This document shows positions 21,238 through 31,422 of a stretch of DNA of 64,000 nt, in pieces. Numbering within the stretch: position 1 is the stretch's first letter; every line of letters starts with the position of its first letter. Below the pieces are notes generated by a model that searched no databases, was not told where the DNA came from, and was given only the letters and a program-made list of their open reading frames with translations. The position numbers and the translations under genes are program-made. The DNA comes from Lenzites betulinus (taxonomy: Eukaryota > Basidiomycota > Agaricomycetes > Polyporales > Polyporaceae), in the NCBI GenBank assembly GCA_022264855.1, contig JABYQU010000064.1, positions 1 to 64,000 of the forward strand. The letters run 5' to 3'.

Positions 21238-22141
21238 TACAGTCAAGGCCCGTTGTAGGTTAAGCACGGGCTCGATAGCTGATGGTGTATATCGAGGGGA
21301 TACACAAAGCTATGACGAGCTGTGGATATATATGTTGTTAACCATCGAGGACGCTCAGTCATCAGCATTTGAATAGTGCTGTAATAGCCTTGCAGACGGC
21401 ACGGCGCCCTTCTCCACAGCCCTGGTTGCTGTTCGGTGGCTGCGACGGCGTTACTTAACACAGTCTGCGTAAGTGGCCATTTGATACGAGCTTAGTATAC
21501 GTATGCGGCCTTGCCGGAGTGGGCGCATGCGTGCGCAGTCGCGAGTCGGTCTTTGAACGGCGAGAAGCCGCTTCCATCATATACGCCCCATGACGCTTGA
21601 TGGGGCGAGACGGTCATCTCGAGAAACCGGTGCTTCATACGGTGTGCTTGGATGCTGGTAGCATATAACAAGATCTGATGTCCTGGGGTGTCGCACTAGA
21701 TGTTATCAGCGTTGGAGTTCTCGTTCTAGAGGCGGTGCATGGACGGTACGCTTCTGCGTTGCCGACTTGAATTCAGCGTGCATCGGTTCAAACAACTTCT
21801 TGCAGGCTGTAAAACTGAAAGTGTCGCGCGTCAGAGGTTTCTTCAGCTCTGGTGAGCCTTTCTGTACCTTGATGCTTTGGAACGCTTGTGCCTTCTCAGC
21901 CGCGGCCATGCGGGATACCCACTGTATATGGCGAGTGCCTCGCACGCGCAGCATCTAGAGATCCGACACATTCTGGATATTATTTTACGCCATCGTGTAA
22001 CAATAGTGCCGCTGCGCACGTATACGCTATGTGCCATCTGGGATCCAAGGGCGTCAGTATATACTCCCGCGACCATGAGATCGGAAATGATCATCTGACG
22101 TTGAGCAAACCAAATAACTCACCATTGCTCCACACTCAGAG
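21238..22141. other. Intergenic with one doubtful small ORF
   Basis: No family-matching gene. A minus-strand ATG frame at 21706-21954 (82 aa) is listed separately at low confidence. Confidence 0.4.
21706..21954 (-). CDS. Doubtful small ORF, 82 aa
   Basis: ATG-initiated frame with ordinary composition (..RMAAAEKAQAFQSIKVQKG.. LTRDTFSFTACKKLFEPMHAEFKS..), more protein-like than neighbouring frames, but no homolog, TATA box or splice pattern recognised. Confidence 0.2.
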   Translation of the reverse strand: MLRVRGTRHIQWVSRMAAAEKAQAFQSIKVQKGSPELKKPLTRDTFSFTACKKLFEPMHAEFKSATQKRTVHAPPLERELQR

Positions 22142-23556
22142 TCATACTACTGAGCCCTGTTCGCCGCCTAAGACTTCGACGGAGCTCGCATCATGGCACG
22201 CAGACACGGTCTTGTCCTCGAACGCGCACGGCCCGTCGCTGTCGATCGTCTGCGTAACATGCACGCTGACGGCGATACCTGCGCTCCCTACCCGGTCACC
22301 AAACGTCACTGCCGCATGAGAGCCTCCCAGTGTCGCAGTCCTCTCGCGCCCGCTCGGGAGCACCTCGCTGATTCCGATGCGCAGAATAATCAGCGTGAAC
22401 GATATGCCCTGTAAGCAGCGTGCACATCAGCATCAGCGTCTGTCGTGTGTACTGCGGCGGGACAAACAGCGGACGTACGATGATCGGCTGAAGGATGGCG
22501 CTTGTGATGACGACGAGCTTTGTGCCGGACACACAGGCGGCCAGGTTGAGGACCACCGCGAACGAATACGCGATCTGGGAGTAGACGATCGTGTGCATGA
22601 CCCGCCAGTGCACAGAGTCAGCTGCGCGGTACTGCGGCGGACAGTATCGCTTGGCCTGTCTGTCGCACCACCAGAGCCGGCCAAGGAGGAGTACTTCCCG
22701 GTGGTATCCGAATTTAGCAAGAGGTTGAGTTGACTCAAGGCGTTGTGCTGGACGACTCACACGTTGTGGCCAGGTTCGTCACGAGCGTCATCGAGAAATA
22801 GGCGATCAAGCGCGAATGAAGGGACGGCGTAAGCAGCGTATCGAAATTCTTTGGATTCCCTTGCGCCAGCGATTGCCCGATGAACGCTGCGGCAACTGTA
22901 GAGATTGTCAGAGAACAAATTGTAGGTGATGATGTATAAGATACTCACTCAAATCGCCCGCGATGAAGGCAATAGGCGCGACCAATGAGATCCACTGCCG
23001 GTTCCACACCACGAAGATTCGATAGGTCTTCGTCGGGCAAGGTGCAGCTGTTCGTCAGTATAGAGCAAAGCAGAAGTAAAACATCAGTTCTGCGCACCAT
23101 GAACGCGTCTCCCAAAAACGTCATCAGGATGAAGATGATAGGGTCTGCGTTACGGGACGGGTCGCTGCCCTGTTGCCAGAGGTAGGCTAGAGTCCCTCCA
23201 GGAGTATCGGAATGGTCTACAAAAGCAGCCATAAGGTGGCGAACGTCAAGAGCGAGAAACTATATGTGAATATTGTTAGATGCAGCAGTGTAGACATGTA
23301 CGAGATGTACCTACCGTTCCGGCGAGGCAAAACATCGCCGTGACAACACCTGTCATCCACAGACTCGATGAGAACCGCTCGGAGCGGCGATGGCGGTATA
23401 GAAGAATCCACAGGGAGATTATATACAGGCAGCAGAATGCGCCAAAAAACAAGGACTCGAAAAAAAGGAGAAGGAGCTATACACATTAATCAGAAATGCG
23501 CGTGATGGGAGGACGTCGCTACTCACCTCAGTCCTGAGCAAAGACGAGGAGTCCAT
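22142..23556 (-). CDS. Multi-pass (about 7-TM) membrane protein, paralog A, 349 aa, 7 exons
   Basis: Exons 23527-23556, 23315-23476, 23098-23259, 22949-23027, 22761-22895, 22479-22693 and 22142-22408. Hydrophobic segments in order include LLLLFFESLFFGAFCCLYII, DPIIFILMTFLGDAFM, WISLVAPIAFIAG, LIAYFSMTLVTNLATTLLLL, TIVYSQIAYSFAVVLNLAAC and TKLVVITSAILQPII, then a hydrophilic tail. It belongs to the large Agaricomycete families of uncharacterised serpentine proteins; ligand and role unknown. The adjacent gene at 24578-26107 is its divergent paralog: YRHRR, GDAFM/GDSFM, RIFVVW/RVFVVW, LLLGRL.W and GISFTLII align, and exons of 162, 79 and 135 nt are the same length in both. Confidence 0.75.
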
Positions 23557-24577
23557 GGTAAGGAAACGGGAAGTAGCCTGACGGCCGGCTAGTCTCGGTA
23601 GCGTGCAATAAGTACTGATAAGGGCGCTTTTGGGTACGGATGGTTTGCAAGTTTCCCAAGATGTGGAGTCTTCTCTGAACAGGGCGATTGCACCAGACCG
23701 GAACAATTTGGACACGGCCGTGGGGCGCAGCAGAGCCGCAGGTGTAAACTTGGCATTGTGACACAGCCGTCCAGCCAAAGAAGACTTGCTAGACAAGTTC
23801 CGTGCCACGAGTATCAGATTGCATCACCGAGCGCTGTGGCCCACACTCTCAAGGATGGTTCTGAGACCCTATATTGAACCACCGGTGGGAGGCATCAGCA
23901 TATCCCAAGGAGGTGTCCCCCTAAAATAAAAACAGTGAAGCCAACACGCTGCCAGCAGAGGCTCTGCAGTGCACACTGCCTCCCAGGTACGCCTTTAGAG
24001 TCTTGTTTTGAGAAGTGAACCTGGGGATACATCAGAGAAGTGACAAAAGCTTGTAGCGCATGATGCTTACCGCGATAACTAGTAGAACGGCGTGACTGGC
24101 CCCCGGAGATTGAACATGAGTGGGAACTTAACAGGGGCTGTGGTAGTACTTTGACATCAGCTAGCAATCGTGAAGCTACAACATCGAAATCGGCTGCTCA
24201 AGTCTTATGTAGTGGAATGAATTGAGCCCGATGTTGAACGAACGTACTAGGCTGTAGTACAGGGCTGTACCTTGAACCAACCTTGAACGTAGTACCACGA
24301 AGGCAACGTACGCTGGCGCTTGTACATACTACATAGCGCCCGCCTCTTTTTTCTCCACACCTGACTTTTTGTCCACGATCCACCACGCGCACTGGCCTGG
24401 CAGTCTCGGCTGGCGTGAGTCAAGATGAGAAGGGAAAGAAGCAGAGCATTAAGTTAGTTTCGCCGAGCTTACGCGCACGTAGTAAGTACACATTACGCAT
24501 CCGGATGCTTCCTACTGCGCCGCTTCTAATGTATCTTTGATAGGGCTCCCAGGTACTGCCATCATGCAGCCATCTCA
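23557..24577. promoter_or_regulatory. Shared 1-kb divergent promoter region of the 7-TM pair
   Basis: Separates the start codons of the two divergent paralogs. No convincing TATA box or gene; long enough for two independent promoters. Confidence 0.35.
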
Positions 24578-24581
24578 ATGA
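24564..24581 (+). promoter_or_regulatory. Five-codon uORF overlapping the paralog B start
   Basis: ATG CAG CCA TCT CAA TGA; its stop overlaps the main start as ATGA (24578-24581). Such an arrangement can reduce main-frame translation; real only if the transcript starts upstream. Confidence 0.35.
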
Positions 24582-26107
24582 ACATTGTAACTCTCACCTC
24601 TACCGCGATATGGGATATGCCCCCCTCCTCAGAGACAGTGTAAGTACAAGCAGACTCTGACGGCAGCCTGAGAAACATCACAGTTTGGCTTAAGTTGGGT
24701 CCTGCAGTTACTGGCTCTGCTCATCGAAGCGTTACTTCTCGGATGCCTCGGCACATTATACCCTATCTCGCTCTGGATGCTGGTATACCGTCATAGACGT
24801 CGCCGCCTCCAACACGCCAGGATGGGAATATGGTTGTTTGCGATTGTGACGGCCATGGTGGCGCTCGCAACAGCGGTATGTCGACAAGAATCGTGCATCT
24901 TTAGAGTACGACATTTTGACTGTCTTCGGCCCCGCAGCATTTTATTCTTATTTCCCGTGCCGCCATCTCAGCTCTCGTCGACAACAGCTCAATACCCGAC
25001 GGAGCCTTGCTTTTCTGGCTCTCAGGCGGAGAGGACTCCGCATACACAACGGGAGCTCTGCTTGGCACATGCCTTACCGCTATTGGGGATAGCTTCATGG
25101 TATGCATCACTTCTCACTACATCAGACACGTCTCATCACGGTCGACCGCTGAGTAGGTGTACCGGGTCTTCGTTGTGTGGGGACGCAGATGGGTAGCCAT
25201 TATCTTGCCCATTTCGCTTCTCCTGGCCGCTATAGGTGCGTTGTTATAGCAGGCTCCAACACCGCCTTCCACTTACCCATGATATCTGATAGCTTCTGGC
25301 ATTACGTCGGCATTTGCGTTTGCCCGCACGGGCCTCTCCATTTCGGAAGCCTTATATACAGACGAAGTATACGCGGCCATGACCAGCTTCCTCGCCATTG
25401 CGCTCGCCAAAAATGTCACCCTCTTAGGCAAGTCAATCGTACTACACTGATATCGATAGCATATGCTTTTCTTGTTAGGTTCTCTGGGCTGACGAGCTCA
25501 TGTGGTATCCCTGTATAGCGTTCTTACTTGGCCGGCTATTGTGGCACGGCAGAGCCGCTACCAAAGCCGCCCGAGAACTCAACACGAACACAGCGATGTT
25601 CACGACGCACTGGGAAGTTGTACGGACGATCGTACAGTCCGAGGCGCTCTACTCCGCCACGCTCGTCGCCAACCTCGCGGCCTACCTCACGCATTCTCGT
25701 CTTCTCTTCCTCACCACCAACGCGCTTCCGCCGCTCATTGTATGTGCTTTTGCGGCCCGCTTTGTCGCGCCATCTGTCGCTGCCAAGTCCTAACAGGCGT
25801 TTTCCAGGGGATCTCATTCACGCTGATCATCACTCACGTCGGTTTCCACGATATCATGTCCCAGGTAAAGGAGGCCGATGGGGCACGGCCATCCTCCATC
25901 CGATGGGCGGTTGTGGACTCGGACTCGAACAGGAAGAACGACTCACTCTTGTCTGTTCGCTCGTCTGCGGTCACACTGCCCCCGAGCGTGCGGATGTGGG
26001 AATCTAGTGCAGCTGCGGGGGGCGTGATAGGTCCGTCCAGCTCGAATACGTGCTCGGTGTACCAAGATGGTCCCGTACGCGGGTTAGTATCCCTTGAAAC
26101 AGCGTGA
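24578..26107 (+). CDS. Multi-pass (about 7-TM) membrane protein, paralog B, 374 aa, 7 exons
   Basis: Exons 24578-24637, 24708-24875, 24938-25099, 25157-25235, 25293-25427, 25519-25739 and 25808-26107. Segments: LLALLIEALLLGCLGTLYPISLWML, GIWLFAIVTAMVALATA, TGALLGTCLTAIGDSFM, VAIILPISLLAAIASGI, SFLAIALAKNVTLLAFLLGRLLW, SEALYSATLVANLAAYL, RLLFLTTNALPPLIGISFTLII, then a polar tail. Intron 5 (25428-25518) must use a GCAAGT donor (GC-AG) to give KNVTLLAFLLGRLLW, the form matching paralog A; a GT donor further on would insert extra residues. The exon lengths 162/79/135 are shared with paralog A. Function unknown. Confidence 0.75.
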
Positions 26108-26504
26108 CGGCGCAGCGGCAGGCCCTGTAAAGTATTGCATGGAGAAGCAACCTCATATGATATTAGTCAAGTGAGCAAGGTCTTGACCTATTCTACTGCT
26201 GCGACGTTTTCAGCTGCCATGAGGCACCTGCAGGTTTCTCCAGGCATATTGCGCGTGGAACTGAACCATGCCTTGGGGTTAGTATTTTACACGCACGTAT
26301 ATGTCGATATTATACCTCAGGAAGCATCTCCGCTGAGAACGCCCAGAGTGCGCAGTGTAGTCGGTTCGAAATGTCGTACGTTCTCTTGTTATACTCTCTG
26401 TCCGACTGTCATCTGTCACTCATACCAATTTCCAGAGACTGGCAATTACCCCCTCTCGTCTTTCGCCAGCCTCCCCAGGCATGCCATGAGCATTTTATTC
26501 TGCA
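26108..26504. other. Intergenic, nothing seen
   Basis: Between paralog B and the inverted duplicated segment. Confidence 0.5.
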
Positions 26505-26602
26505 CCATGCGTCTCCCGGCACGCCTCGACCCTCCTCGATCAAACAGGAGTACCGAGCAGCTCGAGGACCGACATGCAGCCTCGATCTCAATTGACACCC
26601 CA

Positions 26603-26610
26603 TATAAGAA
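26603..26610 (+). promoter_or_regulatory. TATA box of left 114-aa gene
   Basis: TATAAGAA 92 bp upstream of ATG 26695; conserved in the right copy. Confidence 0.5.
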
Positions 26611-26694
26611 ACCCTTGCCAGCCTCTCCTCGCTCCCTACCTACTCTTCTCCGTACCACCATCATCCCACTCCCCACCCCCTTTCTTCTGCCAAT

Positions 26695-27039
26695 ATGTTC
26701 TCCACTGCCGCCCCCGCTGTCCACTTCCACCCCTCCACCTTCCAAGTCCCTGCCGAGCGCCGGTCGCTGCGGTCCCCGCCCCCCAAGCCCCGTCGGTCCC
26801 AGGTCGCCCGTCCCCCGGTCCCGCCCCTGCCCCTCGAGTTCGTCAAGCCCCGTGCGGAACCGCCGTGCCTCATCACCCGGAAGGCCCACGTCAGGACCCG
26901 CAACCGCGAGCGCCAGGACCTCGCGCTGTTCAAGTCGATCGTCGACGGGGGCGCGAACTACAAGTGGAAGCTGATCTCCCTTCGGGAGGCCCGCCGCCGG
27001 GACTCGATTGTGTACCGTGACGTTGCTGCTCGTGTTTGA
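26695..27039 (+). CDS. Unknown basic protein, 114 aa, left copy
   Basis: ATG frame preceded by a TATA box at -92. Product is Pro/Arg-rich at the N-terminus (SPPPKPRRSQ, ARPPVPPLPLEFVKP) with a more structured C-terminal half (CLITRKAHVRTRNRERQDLALF, GGANYKWKLISLREARRRDSIVYRD). No domain recognised. The copy at 52392-52736 differs by one residue (Ala to Ser in the RPPVPP region), while the repeat's downstream part differs much more, which suggests the frame is under constraint. Could act in the nucleus given its charge, but that is a guess. Confidence 0.55.
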   Translation: MFSTAAPAVHFHPSTFQVPAERRSLRSPPPKPRRSQVARPPVPPLPLEFVKPRAEPPCLITRKAHVRTRNRERQDLALFKSIVDGGANYKWKLISLREARRRDSIVYRDVAARV

Positions 27040-28373
27040 GTGGCTTCTGTTGTGGTGTCATTCTCGGTCCCGGTGTCGGCTTCGGTTTTGCAGGTTGTTC
27101 GTCGCGCCCCCGGAGATTCGGCGTCGGCGAGGTTGACGGAGGGCTTGGATCACCCGACGATGTCAGCCTCCCCGGCATAGCCACGGAAGTATACGGTTCC
27201 CTTTCTTTCGTCCGTTGTCGTGGAGGCTCGCTGTGTGGTGTGTGTGGTGTGTTCGGGAGAGGGTTTGGTGGCGGCGGCCGGGGGCCCGTGCGGGAGAGAG
27301 ATGGCGCCCTCTCTTCTGTGTGGTCAACTTCGGTCGTCGTCTCCATCGGAGCGGGGGCGGGGGCCTTCGGGTCCCTTCCCTCGCACAAGTCCGAGAAGTG
27401 AGTTTTCTTTACCGCTCTATGTCCTAAAGCAGCACTAACGTCTTCCACATGTACGCTCTTATGCCTTGCAAGATGGCGTAGACATTTCGGCCGTCGCGCG
27501 CAGCTGAAGACCTTGCGATGGACAACAGTGGGCCTGACCGGACTGGGTGTGCGGTGAGGCTGACGGCTGCGGGCAGGGCATCGAGGGGAGGGAAGTCATG
27601 ATCCCCGAACCTTGTTGTCGTGTCCAACGCTCGACGTCGTGTTTCGTTTCCGATGGTCGTCGATTCTGTTCGTCGCTGCTCCGCCTTTCCCCTCTAGATC
27701 TGTTTCTAGGTCGCAACTGCAACATGGACAAGATGGACGGCTTCCCCTACCCAGGCCAAGACCTCAGGATGTGGCGTCGGTGAGGCTGACGGAGGGCTTG
27801 GATCACCCGACGGTGTCAGTCTCCTCGGCATCGCCACGGGAGTATTCGCCTCTTTTCTCGTGTCAGCCCCTTGGGCCCTGCGCGTGCCCACGTTACCTTT
27901 TCTCTAGGTCGTCAGCCTCGTTCTACATTGCACGCCACCTCGGATAGCACGCGGAGGTCAGTCTGCCAGCCCCTCCGCTGGATCTCTGAGGCTGACATCA
28001 ACCCTTCTGTAGTGATCGATCGAGGAGGGTACTGGCTCGTTGTGGCTCTTCGTTCTCGTTTGATTTTGCAGGAAACTCGGCGGCGGCGGCTGGGGGCCTG
28101 TGTGAGGGGGAGATGGCGCCCTCTCTCTCGTGCAGTCTTCTCGGCTGTCGTCTCCGTTGGAGCGCGGGTAAGGACTTCCAGGTTCCTTCCCTCATTCTGA
28201 TGTTGCATGGCGAGGATATTGGCAAGAGGAGTTATGGCCAGCTCCTTTTGTCTCTATCCTCTCCATGCAGCTGGCCCCGTTACGATTGTATGCAGACCCT
28301 ATTTATTTTCCTCTCACGCCCTTTGTGGCATACAACGCCCACGGGCGCCTATTCTAGACCATCCTCAGCCCGC

Positions 28374-28692
28374 TCTGCGCGTGAATCTTTGAATTCCGGT
28401 ACATATATAATATAATGCACAGTATTAATGCTATGATCGAACTCTGCTTCTACGGGTCTCGCTCTGCGGAGCACAGCGACAAAGACAAACGCCCACGATA
28501 TACGTTCACCTCGGCAGCGTCGCAAACACTCTGCTCAGCGCTCAGCTGGGACACCGTATGCTAACGATCTAGGCTATGATGCATGCTCTGTGTTGGTCAG
28601 GCCAGTGCGAATGAAATGACATATACAATGCTAGCATACACACATCCCCGAAGCTGTAACAATACAGGTATTCCAATCCGACCGCGCCGCAC
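28374..28692. other. Intergenic, nothing seen
   Basis: Between the left repeat copy and the end of GH5 gene A. Confidence 0.5.
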
Positions 28693-30390
28693 TCAAGCAT
28701 CCTTCACGAGCGTCGCGTTGTCCGTGAGGATTTTGTTGAGCCCCTCGCGGTGCAAGCAGCTCTCGAAGCTGAAGCTGCGCGCGATCTCGTCGATCTCCGC
28801 CTCGCTCTTCCCGCGGAAGTGCTCCGCCCACTCCTGCACGAGGAACTCGGAGACGAGGATGTTGCGCGAGAGGCGCCCGATCCGGTCCGTGAGCTTCCAC
28901 ACGGGCGCCGGGTACAGGCTCTGGTGCTCCGGCTTCACCTCGCGCTTGATGAGGTCGACGAGCGGCTTGTAGACGTCCCGCACTTGCGCGTCGTCCGCGC
29001 CCCACGCGTCGATCGCGAGCCGGTGCTTCTTCGCGAGGAAGTCCTTGAAGAGCGTCATGTAGGGCGTCTCCCGCGAGACGAACACCATCCCCTGGAAGCC
29101 GATGTCCTTGTACAGCCAGATCGACCAGCTCAGGCGGTCCTGAATACATGTGTGAGTAGCTGTGGATTAAGGCGAGGCGCCGGCCGACGCACCTTGTTGT
29201 AGATCGCGAGCTGGTCCTTGAGGACCTGGTACCGCTCCGTGTTGATCGCGTCCGTGCGCTCGCCCTCGTACTCCTTGCGCGCATACACCGGGCCCCACTC
29301 GCCGTTCCACACGCACAGCCCGCGCTCGTCCATCCACTGCCGCTTCTTCTCGTAACTGCGCCGGAGGCGGTGCAGCTGCACTTCCGTGCTCGTGTACGGC
29401 TCGGGCGCGGCGGGGAACCCGAAGACGGAGTAGTCGTGGATCGAGTACGCGACGTTCTCCCAGCGCTTGTGCGCGTCGCCAAAGTGCGAAAAGTCGGACG
29501 CGAACGTGTTGCCGTCGAGGAAGAGCGCGTGGTGCGGGTCGATCGCGCGGATCGCGCCGTACAGGCGGTCGTACACGTCGATGATGCGCGTGTGGTATGG
29601 GTCCGTGGGCTCGTTCAGCGGGTTGTAGCCCGCGATCCAGGTGTTGCCGACGTAGTGCTTCGCGAGCTCCTCCCAGAGCCAGACGATGCGGTCCTGGAAG
29701 TCCTTGTGCGTCCAGAAGTTCGCGATGTGCGTGCCCGCGTCCGCGTGCCAGTCCGTGTTCTGCCCGCCTGGTGCGGTGTGGAGGTCGAGGATGGTGTAGA
29801 TACCATGCTTCGCGCAGAGGTCGATAACGCGATCGAGGTGTTTGAACCCTTCGGGCTTAAGCACACGCGGGTTCATATCATCTATGATTGGGTGTCAGTC
29901 TGCTTCCGCGATCTGCTGCACATGGGGTGCTCACCTTCAAAATGCCTGTAGTTGAAGGGGAGACGGATACAGTTAAGACCGAGGCTCTTGAAGAACGCCG
30001 CGTCTGCGTCCTGGAAGAAGTACTCGAGGAACTATGGCGGCAATCAATGAGAACTACGCATGTCTGGGCCTACGTCCCGCGCTGACCTTGTCGAAGAATA
30101 ATTCAGACTTCTGTGTACCGACCACGTCTGAGAGCGCAGCGCGAATCTGGAACTCGCAACCGGGGTAGCCTACGAAAGCGTGGTTAGTAAAGGGTCTGGA
30201 TGGGCTGCTAGTGGAATGACATGCCGCTGATGAAGTTCTCCATGCTGCAGACAATCATAATGAGCAAATGAAGGCGTACATAATCAGGAGAAACGCACTT
30301 CATCCATCCACCGAGACCAGCTCCTCGGAGAATGATTTCCTTGCCATTCTGGTCGACGATCTTGGTGCCAGAGACTTTCAAGTATGCCAT
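28693..30390 (-). CDS. GH5 glycoside hydrolase, paralog A, 475 aa, 6 exons
   Basis: Exons 30299-30390, 30225-30244, 30087-30169, 29935-30031, 29193-29881 and 28693-29139. Begins MAYLKVSGTKIVDQNGKEI then ILRGAGLGGWMNMENFISG. GH5 hallmarks: LNCIRLPFNYRHF (conserved Arg), IYTILDLHTAPGGQN, IAGYNPLNEP (acid/base Glu in NEP), DHHALF-like LFLDGNTF, and CVWNGEWGP (nucleophile Glu). No signal peptide, so probably cytosolic; GH5 enzymes act on beta-glucosides and the subfamily cannot be fixed by eye. Exon 2 is a 20-nt microexon, and intron 2 (30170-30224) starts GCATGT (GC-AG). It lacks the intron before WIAGYN that B and C have, and has one after NYRHFE that they lack. Confidence 0.88.
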
Positions 30391-30440
30391 GGTGGCTGGT
30401 GTGAATGTGGGGTCGGGTGCGTCTCACCCCTCCCCGGTCG

Positions 30441-30449
30441 CCTTATATA
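30441..30449 (-). promoter_or_regulatory. TATA box of GH5 A
   Basis: TATATAAGG about 51 bp upstream of ATG 30390; the same nine bases serve GH5 B. Confidence 0.55.
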
Positions 30450-30526
30450 CAGATACAGCATCCTTCAGCCACTGAACGGCGCGTCCACCTTTCTGCCTCC
30501 CGCACACGGTCCGCGACCAGCCTAAG

Positions 30527-30553
30527 GAGCATCCGAGTATTCGCCGCGCCCAG
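30527..30553 (+). promoter_or_regulatory. 27-bp element shared upstream of GH5 A and C
   Basis: GAGCATCCGAGTATTC followed by GCCGCGCCCAG, 137 bp upstream of gene A. 25 of 27 bases match 33550-33576 upstream of gene C. Candidate regulatory site or duplication relic. Confidence 0.5.
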
Positions 30554-31322
30554 GAGAGAGTGCGAGCCGGTGAGAGCGGCGGCCGACCGAGCTCAGGATG
30601 CTTGCACACGGGAAAGCCTCGATGAAATCCATTACCTGATAAGGCACGGCTGTTGCGGTCAGGTGTCCTTTGTGTAGGCGCTCGTGGCAGGCTCCGATAA
30701 TTGAAACCCGCCGAGTGAGTGAGTGAGTACCACCAGTGAGTGGTTTTTCGGCAAGATAGAAGAAGACGAAGGAGCGACTCAGCGCGGATGCACAGCGTGG
30801 AACGCGACGCGACCGGCCAGCGCTTAATCCGTAGGAGGAGCGAGTCGGACCTGTCCTGACCTGTACAAGATCATCGCTGTGGAAAGAACTAATGAAGCAA
30901 TATTCAAAGAAAAAAACATACGCCGACATGTACCTAGTCATTCGAGCAACATAAGTGTGCGTGAGTGCCGTCTGCAATCCCAGTTCTTTGATAAACATAC
31001 TAAAACTCCAGTAACGTCAGGTGGGTGAGCGATCCGGCGACCCGCCGCCGTTTCACAGCATGACCACCGCGCAGCCCTCATCATGGCCATCATTCACGTC
31101 AAACATTGAAAAAATGTACCTACGTTGTACATACAATGCACACAAAATACTCACGAAGAGTGCGCGCAGGATCGACGGAACACGCACTTTCGCACCATCA
31201 GAACTTAGAACTCGCCGCCGGCGAGCGCTCGACTTGATATATGTGAGTCCGCACGGATGCTCGGCCCTGCGCATCACGGTGGAGAGGTTGGAGCCTCAGT
31301 GACACAGAAGGATCATTCGGTC
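30554..31322. other. Divergent intergenic region between GH5 A and B
   Basis: No gene-like frame; contains short GTGA repeats near 30714-30730. Confidence 0.45.
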
Positions 31323-31324
31323 CT

Positions 31325-31333
31325 TATATAAGG
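31325..31333 (+). promoter_or_regulatory. TATA box of GH5 B
   Basis: TATATAAGG 98 bp upstream of ATG 31423. Confidence 0.55.
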
Positions 31334-31422
31334 TGTTCGTTCCATCAAGGAGTCGTCGCAGAAGGGTATCATCGCCGCAACAGTTTATACCCTCCGACGT
31401 GTCGCAACTTGTAACTCCAAGG

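Larger units (their letters stand above)
26505..28373 (+). repeat. Inverted segmental repeat, left copy (about 1.87 kb)
   Basis: Matches the reverse complement of about 51055-52925 along its length. It holds a TATA box, a 114-codon ORF and a GC-rich downstream part containing an imperfect internal duplication (a module at about 27122-27190 repeated at about 27772-27845, and another at about 27296-27395 repeated near 28110-28200). Ends are gradual, without terminal inverted repeats or target duplications I can see. Confidence 0.85.

Noticed and set aside
27040..28400. Many overlapping 60-120-codon frames downstream of the 114-aa ORF as genes
   Set aside because: All frames are open by GC richness, they break between the two repeat copies through indels, and none matches a family.
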